Source of the DNA: Adiantum capillus-veneris
Lineage: Eukaryota > Streptophyta > Polypodiopsida > Polypodiales > Pteridaceae
Assembly: GCA_014529385.2 (NCBI GenBank)
Contig: CM043958.1
Span: 138,115,043-138,179,042 of the forward strand
Direction of reading: 5' to 3'
DNA: 64,000 bases
A program made the translations under genes and the position numbers. The notes under the pieces were generated by a model. The model was not told where the DNA came from and did no database searches. It saw only the letters and a list, made by a program, of their open reading frames with translations. This document shows, piece by piece, positions 22,750-30,305 of the stretch (positions are counted from its first letter, which is position 1; every line of letters begins with the position of its first letter).

Positions 22750-24302
22750 TTACTCTAGGGAAGCATTGTAAGCATTGACGAGGTTTAGGTTATCCTTTAA
22801 TTGTATGCCTTTCATTCATCTAGCATATTCAAAATGATAATTCTTAAACTTAATATCATTGGATAGTCTTACCACCTCTTAGTACCTTGTCTTCATGTCG
22901 GAGAATGGACTCGGTCTACAGCACCTCTTCTTGGTTGTCGATCTTTGGTGGCTCTTCAATAGTAGGTTTTTGAGGTGTCTCTCCTTTGTAAGGGTTTAGT
23001 AGGCTCACATGGAAAGCATTGTGTATGAGCCAATGGTTGAGAAACTTGAGTTGATAGGCCATCCCATGGATTGGCCTAAGAATATGGAAGGGACCATAGT
23101 ACATTTTTGCTAACTTAGCATAGTACTTTTGGTGTCCCGTAGGATTCTTGCCCGTCATGTGCCTTAGTCGAGCCTTGGGAGATTTTAAAAAGACCCAATC
23201 ATTTTCTTTAAAGGATTGGGCTCTTCTGTGCTTGTCAATAGCAGCCTTTTTCCTTTGTTGTGAGATAGAGATAGCATCCTTAATCTTTTGGAAAGATTCT
23301 TATAGGTCTTGGCTATACTCATTTGCAGCGAAGATCTTCCCATGTACCTTAAGTAGCAGGGGACTTTTTGATCTTCTCTCAATTATCTCAAAAGGTGCTT
23401 TTTCCGTGGAAGTATGTATAGTATTATTGTAGACATACTCAACTAAGGGTAAGTACTTCTCCCATTGGGATCTTTGATCTACTTCCGTTACATAGGCTTT
23501 TAGTAGATGGAGAATTTTTAGGTTAGCTATTTCACTTTGGCCATCCATTTCGCGGGTGATAGGCTGAAGAGAAATTTAGCCTTATCCCTAAATTCTCAAA
23601 GAGACCCTTCCAAAAATTACTGGTCATTCAAGGATCTCTATCCGACACTATGGACATTGGCAAGCCATGGTACTTGAAGATTTGTGAAATGAAGAGGGTT
23701 GCCATTTGATGGGCTTTGATATTATTTTTCAAAGGTATAAAATGAGCTAGTTGACTAAACCTGTCCAGTATCATCCATATTCCTATATTCCCATGGATAG
23801 ACTTAGGCAAAAAATCCATGGATATGCTCTCCCATGGTGAATTAGGGATTGGCAAAGTTTGAAGCAATCCTGGTTGCTTCCCTCTATCAAACTTCGTCTT
23901 TTGGCATACCACACATTTAGAAAATACTCTTGTATGTTTGCTTTCATGGTAGGCCAATAGAAATATGTTTCAATCCCCTTTAAGGTAGACTGAATCCCTC
24001 TATGCCCTGCATAATTAGGATCATGAGATTCATACATTACTTTCTCACGTAGTGAGCTAGTAACACATAGTCTATTGTCATAGAGAAGATAACCATCTTG
24101 TAAGGTAAATGGTTCCTCTTTCTTCCCTAATGCAAGGGCTGAAATCACATCTCTAAAATCTGGATCAATAGCATACTCATCTATCATAGAAGATAGATCA
24201 TTGTAAGTTGCTATGGAAACCGCATTCATTCTCGGCTATCTTGAGAGTACATCGGCTACTGGATTATGCTTGCCAGCAATGTGAGCAATATGAAAATGAA
24301 AT
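22750..24302 (-). pseudogene. element A1 integrase and chromodomain, frameshifted
   Basis: Reading right to left, the RNase H tail (FHFHIAHIAGKHNPVADVLSR) leads into YLLYDNRLCV and the H2C2 zinc domain (ESHDPNYAGHRGIQSTL, CVVCQKTK). The core follows with WESISMDFLP (first Asp) and IVSDRDP (second Asp). Stops follow, and the catalytic Glu block is reduced to SAYHPRNGWP. Later frames give WEKYLPLVEYVYNNTIHTST, KAPFEI and the C-terminal GPFHILRPI.GMAYQL..P, then a chromodomain region. At least three frameshifts occur (near 23550, 23380 and 23160). The frame ends at the TAA equivalent to that of A4 at 63415. Confidence 0.88.
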
Positions 24303-24333
24303 CATTAGGAAAAATATGAACCCTCTAGGGGCC
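24303..24333 (+). repeat. left terminal inverted repeat of T
   Basis: CATTAGGAAAAATATGAACC plus CTCTAGGGGCC pairs with the right end with five or six mismatches over 31 bases. It abuts element A1 RNase H sequence on its left. Confidence 0.88.
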
Positions 24334-25093
24334 CTTTGGGATTAAGGTTAATTAGAGGCCATTTAATGAGAAGAGGGTGGTGGACACACTCTATGCCCTC
24401 AAAAATGTAGGGGGACAAAGTAGTCTTACACTTCTTAAATGGGCTCTTACCTAGTGAGAAGGTGGGGTGCGGGGGGTGGGCCATATGGAACCTCCAACTT
24501 TTCTCCTTTTTGATCTGGTTTTGAAAAAATCCCAAAAATTTGAAATTTTTCAAAATTTTCAAACCTCAAATTTCATCTTCTTAAACCCCCCCTAAAACTA
24601 TTTTATGGTCAAAAAAGCATTTTTTGACCTCAAAAAGTCAAAACGTGCACCCAAAAACCCTAAAATTCAAAATTTTTTAAAAAAAATTTTCGCTATCCAG
24701 AGCTCCCCCAAAAGTAGTTCTTAGGAAAAAAGTGATTTTCTCTCTCTAGAACCCCTTTTCCAACCCCTCCTTGGTTGCAACCATCACACTCATCCTCTAC
24801 TCCAACACACTCTCTCTCTACACCATCTCCATTGCTACAGCAAGGAAGCTCCTCTCTCCTCCCCTACCACCTTCCATTGCCACACCAAGCAAAGGATATC
24901 CACCTTCTCCTCCCATTGCCACACCAAGCAAGGGTTATCCACCTTCTCCTCCCATTGCCACACCAAGCAAGGGTTATCCACCTTCTCCTCCCATTGCCAC
25001 AAGGGTTATCCATCTTCTCATATCACTTTATCCTCTGTACATTGTAGGAACAAGCAAGGTCCTTCTCTTCCTCCTAGTTTTCTTTGCTCAACC
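24334..25093 (+). other. left subterminal region of T with a 39-bp tandem repeat
   Basis: From about 24480 to 24770 the sequence is rich in AAAATTT words and holds a small palindrome, GGTCAAAAAAGCATTTTTTG (24608 on). From 24874 a 39-bp unit beginning CCATTGCCACACCAAGCA is repeated at 24913, 24952 and 24991 (last copy partial). One frame across it would encode PPIATPSKGYPPS repeats, but it conflicts with the better-supported downstream start at 25094. I therefore treat this as promoter and 5' leader. Pyrimidine-rich stretches (CTCTCTCTAC) fit a plant leader. Confidence 0.6.
24874..25029 (+). repeat. 39-bp tandem repeat, about 3.5 copies
   Basis: Start points at 24874, 24913, 24952 and 24991 are exactly 39 bp apart. 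Copies 2 and 3 are identical, the first has AAAGGATATCC for AAGGGTTATCC, and the fourth has an internal deletion. Confidence 0.95.
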
Positions 25094-26429
25094 ATGGCCA
25101 ACTCTACTTCGCAAAGGTGGCCAAAGGATGAGGTCACAGCACTTGCATGCCACAACACTAGAGGTGTAGATGATGAGTGGGAGCCACAAGAGTTCACCAA
25201 AGGTGCTTGGGTATACATGCAACCATCTGCTATTGGCCCTCATCGTGTGCGGAATCGTGCAAACTTGGATCTTCATTGGAAAGGAAAGATCCTTGGCTTC
25301 AAGAACCGCAAAGACAAGGGGACCGTAGCCATTGTGCAACATGTTTTCTCAATGTCAACCATGCATTTGCAACAACCACCTCAATTTCCAACACATTGTA
25401 AGTACATGTTTTGAGAATACAAAGCTAGGTGTGAAATCACAGTGTAATGTTATTATGGATTCATACTTAAGATTTGTCATGCATTTATAGTCATATTTCC
25501 ATCCACGTTGGTGGAGGAGCAGCTACTACATAGTCTCTCCGCCACATTCAATGCTATACATGCAGATATTGGAGTAATAATGTTCCCACATCTTTGCCCA
25601 ACCAAACTGGTTCAAAGAAGGAGTTTCTTCTATTCTCACTCCTATATTGTCCCTACTTCTACACAAGCGTTTGGAACGCTTGAACCCATCAAAGTAACTT
25701 CCTTATTAATTATGGAGTGGCCAGTGTTAGATTTGTGGTCGGTAGCATCTTTCAAGTAAAAGATGATAATGGATGTCCAAAACTCTTTGAAATACTCTAA
25801 AGCTTCTAGGTCTGTGGGCTTGAGTTGGTGTTTGCCTATTCATTGTTTTGTGCACATTTTTAAAGAGTTTGGATTTGTGGAGACTACCACAATGCTTGTA
25901 TGTAAAGATGCGCATTACGAGGAATTAGGAAGGCTTTTAGAAGAGGACTGGGGTTTTGTGGAGGGCATGCACAATGGGGACCAGTACCGTTGTAAGGTTG
26001 GAGCTTCAGGTATTGGAATGCTCTATTTGAAATCTCGCACCTCCTTGTACATACGATTTCACTATGATCGTTGGATGTGCAAGCTTGGAGTGTGGACTCC
26101 CTTACAGAGTGTAGACTGCACTATTGCAAGCTTTGACATTGCAGTGAAGATGCCCAACGATGCTTTGGAGGCAGTCCAAGTGAACAAGCATTGGACTCTC
26201 AGTAATGTTTGAGAACATTTGGTTATTATGGTTTTTGAGGCCCTTCAACAAGCACAATTTTGTTTACAAGGTCACAAGGTGAGAATCCTTCCACCACATT
26301 TTCATCATGGTTTGTCGATCATTGGATGCTTATTGTAATGAATGTCCGCAGATTGGAAAGAGAATGGAAGACAAATTGAAGGTCGAGGAGGACTGGGGGA
26401 TGGATGGAACTATGCTATCGATCTTATAA
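25094..26429 (+). pseudogene. T cargo gene 1: unknown protein, possible BAH-like region
   Basis: The start is the ATG in CAACCATGGCC, a strong plant context. Exon 1 (25094-25397) ends at GTAAGT and joins exon 2 at 25491 after TTTATAG with matching phase. A third segment ends at 26278 before GTGAGA and resumes at 26352 after CCGCAG, again in frame, closing at TAA 26427-26429. Two in-frame stops (25757 and 26210) interrupt it, so it is either a pseudogene or has introns I did not resolve. Residues 35-90 (FTKGAWVYMQPSA, then HWKGKILGFKNRKDKGTVAI) have the rhythm of a BAH or Tudor-like chromatin domain, but this is only a suggestion. The C-terminal half (LGRLLEEDWGFVEGMHNGDQ) is unfamiliar. Confidence 0.6.
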
Positions 26430-26586
26430 CTTTGTAACTCTTGTAATTTTCAAACTGATCCCCGCTGTAATCAACATGATTTGCTTCGGAAAATTATGCT
26501 TTTGAATATAATTTTTTGCATTGGGATGAGAAATCATTTTTTGGTGAAAGTGCCTTTTTTTTTAATGTCTTGAAAAAAGGGTCCAT

Positions 26587-26594
26587 TATAAAAG
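26587..26594 (+). promoter_or_regulatory. TATA box for T cargo gene 2
   Basis: TATAAAAG followed by GGGGGGCCACC lies 89 bp upstream of the ATG at 26676, at a normal distance for a TATA box plus short leader in plants. Confidence 0.6.
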
Positions 26595-26675
26595 GGGGGC
26601 CACCTAACTCATTCACTATTTTCACTTTTGCAACTCTTGAGCTCCTCCACTCTCTATCTACACCCCAGGCTAGAC

Positions 26676-28203
26676 ATGGATGCTTCCACAGCCTCTGCAT
26701 CTACAGCCACATCCACCCCTTTGTCACGCTTCATCCTCTTCCTCGAGGACACCAAATACAAAGGGAAGTTGGACCTCCACACCTTTTTTACTCGTCTCCC
26801 TGACCTTGATGCCACAGTTGCCCTTCACATGGATGCATTTGCCGAGATTTTTGCGTTCATGGAGGAGCACATCATAAAATATTCTGTATCTATCCCCCCA
26901 CATGTAGGGATCTAGGTGCCTTGCGATCTTTTGTGCTATATACACAAAGGTGATCGCCCATTCTCCAAGCGGTTTCAACGATTCCAAGAAATTGCAACCG
27001 ATGCAGGCCTTTACTTGGACGAGCGCAAGTTGGGGGTGGAGTACCTTTCTCGGATCGCAACATTTATCTTCTTGGTGAGCAAGGAACCTGATTTGGAGGA
27101 GCTTTGCTTACCACAACTTCAGGTTGGGTCCTTTATCAAGGACACCAAGGAGCAGCAGGTTATCCCCATGAACCCTGCAGCGGAAGGAAAAGCATACCGG
27201 CTCGAGTACCCTAGGGGTCTTGAGGAAGTGGTTGAGAAATCCATAGTTGGAGCTGGCCCTAGTGACACTCCAGTGCCACATCCCAGAAGTAGAAATCAAT
27301 CGCTTCTCCTCAGTGTTAGTGGATGGGGAGGAGTATGTGTTCCTACATGATTTGGAGAAAGCATTTGGCCTGCGCATGGATGAATGCTTGAGCGTGCTAT
27401 GTAACAGCACCAAATGTCCCTTAGACAATACGCCAGATTCCCTAGAAAGCAAGCTCTTGCCAGATGGGGACTTTGTTGCTGACACTATTGCAGTTGTATG
27501 TGCGGAGGTCCTGGAAGCAGAGCAGTTGCACGTGGCTGATGAAGAATTCCAAGCCACGCAAGCCAAGGTTGAGGCTACTAGGATGCCTATGGCATTCTGC
27601 AACCTCCCATCTGATGATCCAAAGGTCGTATCTGTGGTGCATGGGAGCATTGACTTGGATGCAAAGGGCAACAGGGAGGAAGACGACAAGGAGCAGGAGG
27701 TAAGCTGTATCCTAAATTTCATGTTACTATTTTATCCTTCATTGTCTTTTTTCTCAACCTTCATCGGTTTATGACAAGATGTCATGGAGGTTGATGATTT
27801 TGCTGCAAGGATGGGTGGCAAGCGGACGGGCTTTGGACCTCAAGCTTCACTTGCGCATTACCTAGGACAACTCCCCCCTGGCGATGTGGCCATTATCCAT
27901 AATGAATTTACTTCCCAATCCCATTTTATGACTTGGTCGTTAAAAGCTTTGAGCAAGTTTTTGTGTTTGAGCACCATTGCTCAAACTGCGCCTCAAGTGT
28001 TCCTAGTGCGTAGATCCCTTGTATGCACAACGTTTGGTACTGGCTTTCGTGGTAAAGTGATTGCCCAGATAGGGATACATGGTTCCATTGGATCAACTGA
28101 CCCAAAGGCCATAGAGCAGTCCCTCTTGAGTGGGGAGTTGCCTTACGTGCAAAATAGGCGCCAGGAAATGGTCAAAAAAATTATGAACTCCTCAGATACA
28201 TGA
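26676..28203 (+). pseudogene. T cargo gene 2: unknown acidic protein, about 480 residues
   Basis: The chosen ATG (GACATGGATG) opens MDASTASASTATSTPLSRF. The frame runs through LHTFFTRLPDLDATVALHMDAF, then an in-frame TAG at 26913, then FSKRFQRFQEIATDAGLYLDE and LSRIATFIFLVSKEPDLEEL. A frameshift near 27250-27290 leads to VLVDGEEYVFLHDLEKAFGL. An acidic stretch (NREEDDKEQE) ends at a GTAAGC donor (27700). The downstream exon begins after an AG at 27778 or, with matching phase, at 27790. It closes at TGA 28203 with KKIMNSSDT. No known domain is recognised. Codon quality is good and the gene seems single-purpose to T. Confidence 0.62.
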
Positions 28204-28331
28204 TGTAAAATCACCGTTTTGGAAGTAATAAAAAATATTTGAAATTGTCTCTCTATCTTGAAAATTCTTTTGAATGTGATTTGTCAATCTTGAAAATTGT
28301 TTCAATTGGTGATATGAAAATTGTTTTGATT

Positions 28332-29155
28332 AGTGACTTTGTAATTTCAAGTTCCTAATGTAATTTCAGTCAATTTCAGTAAATTTAGGTATTTTATGTT
28401 CCCTAGGGGGTAGATAAGCCTACCAAGGGCCAAAAAAAGCCTGGCCACAAGGGCGTGCAAATGGCCCATCCATCAGTTTTGGATGGGCCATTTGTGCGCC
28501 CTTGTGACCAAGCTTTATTTTGCCCCTGGTAGGCTTATCTACCCCCTAGGATACTTACAAAGCACAAATTTATTGAAATGAATTGGTTTTGCACCATTAA
28601 TTTAGATGCACCCTTTCTATGGCAATTCTAGCATATGTTCACACTCAAGGACACTAGAAAAGGTGAAATCAATTATGAAATGAAGTTTCCAGCACACTAT
28701 CACTTGCTTTAGCTCTACCTAGTACACCCCTGCACCAAAAAGTCCAATTACATTGGACATTTGAAATCTCCAAATTAATGTTGCATAGACACTTGGTTTC
28801 ACAATATGTTTTTTTTTAAAAAAATCCTATAGGGAATTCAAAGCTTGAAATGGCCAAAAAAGGGTGTCCACAAGGATCCATGTAAAATAATGTTGCAAAA
28901 CCAATAGGTTTTAGTAAATTTGTGCTTTTTAAGTACCCTTGGAGGTAGATAAGCCTACAAGGGGCAAAAAAAAGCCTGGCCACAAGGGCGCGCAAATGGC
29001 CCATCCAAAACTAATGGATAGGCCATTTGCGCGCCCTTGTGGCCAGGATTTTTTTTGCCCCTTATAGGCTTATCTACCCCCAAGGGTACTTAAAAAGCAC
29101 AAATTTACTGAAATTGACTAAAATCACATACAGAACTTGAAATTACAAAGTCATT
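28332..29155. repeat. convergent-gene spacer of T: two long stem-loops inside outer inverted arms
   Basis: Stem-loop H1 pairs 28402-28472 with 28480-28550 (71-base arms, 7-base loop, ends CCTAGGGGGTAGATAAGCC / GGCTTATCTACCCCCTAGG). Stem-loop H2 pairs 28913-29007 with 29015-29109 and shares the GGTAGATAAGCCT, CTGGCCACAAGGGCG and GCAAATGGCCCATCCA blocks with H1. Outside both, 28332-28386 (GACTTTGTAATTTCAAGTTC...) is the inverted copy of 29101-29153. The structure lies exactly between the convergent + and - gene pairs, where it could end transcription from both sides or be the relic of nested fold-back elements. Confidence 0.9.
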
Positions 29156-29273
29156 TCATTACAAAGATAATAGACACAGTAGACACAACTGTTGAGCATA
29201 TTGTCATTGGAAAGTCAAATCATTACAAAGATAAGGGTGTGCAATACAAAAAGAGGGGTAACTTCGGCTAATG

Positions 29274-30166
29274 CTAGAAGTCTCGTCGCAATCGACGTGC
29301 AAGCTGCATATCTTTTGGTTGTATTGTCACTCGCTTTGCATGTATGGCGCATAGGTTGGTATCTTCCAACACCGAAATGATGTGGGCCTCTGCAGCTTCT
29401 TGAATAGCCTCTAGTGCTATTGCTTGCATTCTTTACTGATTTCCATAGCTTTGAAGCACCTCCTTCACAGTAGTGCGAGCAAAGGGGCGCGTCGAATCAA
29501 AAGCTCCGTCGTCTTCTGGTAGTGGCGGATTTATGCAAATGCCCTTGCTATTTTCCGGCGCCGCTGTGGTTGTCTTGGGGGCACTTGCACATTTGCTGGC
29601 AGGCGGCGTTTAGGCTTCTTGAAAAACTTAGACTTGCGCATGTTTACATGCTTAGGGGCTGGTTCTGCAGCCTCTTCTGATTCTTCCTCTTCCCTTGGCT
29701 GCCGATCTTGTCGTGTGTGGAGGGCTCCCTGGCCTCCAGGCAATTTCTTCCCCCCAACGGCCACCCGGTGTGTGTGCGGTATTTTTTCTCGCAGCCATGG
29801 TGGCTCACTCTCTGATTCAGTGTCTGTATGGACCACCCGAGTCCTGGATGGTCCTGCTTGTGATTGGTGGCACGACGGATGCTCCCTATCGAACTTTGTT
29901 GTTTGCTGGCCCTCTTCTTCTCTCCAGCGTTGGGCACGTTGCTTCATTCTCCTTCTAGGTGTTATATCTTGAGGAGGTGGAGATTCAACAGTCCTCGATG
30001 ACTCTCGTGCCCTACCACCATGCCCACTACCAGATGAGTTCCTGGAACGGCCAGGCGTTCGTGGCCGTTTTCTTGTGCCTTTAAGACATGACGGATTCTC
30101 ACATCCTTGGAGGGTGTTTTTGTTGGCAGGCAAATGCTCTTTCGTGGTTTGTTTGGTGCGCGCCAT
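29274..30166 (-). pseudogene. T-encoded histone H3 with very long N-terminal tail
   Basis: The ATG at 30166 opens MARTKQTTKEHLPANK. The first six residues after Met are identical to H3, so lysine 4 is kept, but A7-R8-K9-S10 is replaced by T-K-E. About 200 basic, Ser/Arg/Pro-rich and acid-patched residues follow (TDTESESEPPW, REEEESEEAAE, RKSKFFKKPKRRL). The histone fold then begins: IRHYQKTTELLIRRA (alpha-N), PFARTTVKEVLQSYGNQ (alpha-1), [14 protein letters not shown] (alpha-2), [27 protein letters not shown], stop at 29274-29276. Three lesions break it: TAA at 29531-29533 just before alpha-N, a one-base loss in the C run 29484-29487, and TAA at 29433-29435 in loop 1. Restoring only the length gives about 297 residues against 135 for normal H3. 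Loop 1 has canonical length, unlike CENH3. It appears intronless. Confidence 0.93.
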
Positions 30167-30223
30167 TTCGTTGGTAAGAGCTCACCTGTTCTTAAGAAAT
30201 GAGTGGTTTATGAGAGCATGCAA

Positions 30224-30240
30224 TATTTATAAGGGCCCAT
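30224..30240 (-). promoter_or_regulatory. TATA box and Site II-like motif of the T histone gene
   Basis: On the minus strand ATGGGCCC is followed by TTATAAATA, ending about 58 bases before the ATG. A second GGGCCC lies about 12 bases further upstream (30248-30253). TGGGCC/T Site II motifs bind TCP factors in promoters of proliferation genes in plants. The motif and spacing are seen, and the regulation is inferred. Confidence 0.5.
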
Positions 30241-30305
30241 TTAAAAAGGGCCCTGTTCACACTAATTTTTTTTTAAAAAGTATTATTTTTTAAATAAACA
30301 TGTCG

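Noticed and set aside
24771-25169. 132-codon proline-rich open frame over the 39-bp repeat
   Set aside because: It is kept open by a repeat whose unit is a multiple of three, and it overlaps the better-supported start at 25094 in another frame.
29619-29972. Open frames on the + strand opposite the H3 tail (up to 117 codons)
   Set aside because: They are antisense shadows of the basic, GC-richer histone-tail sequence. The minus strand reads as a real H3 with matching ends, while the + frames match nothing.
29274-30166. Interpreting the H3-like gene as a CENH3 (centromeric H3)
   Set aside because: Loop 1 has canonical H3 length and alpha-2/loop 2 reads [14 protein letters not shown], while CENH3 has a longer loop 1 and different residues. 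The long tail alone is not sufficient evidence.
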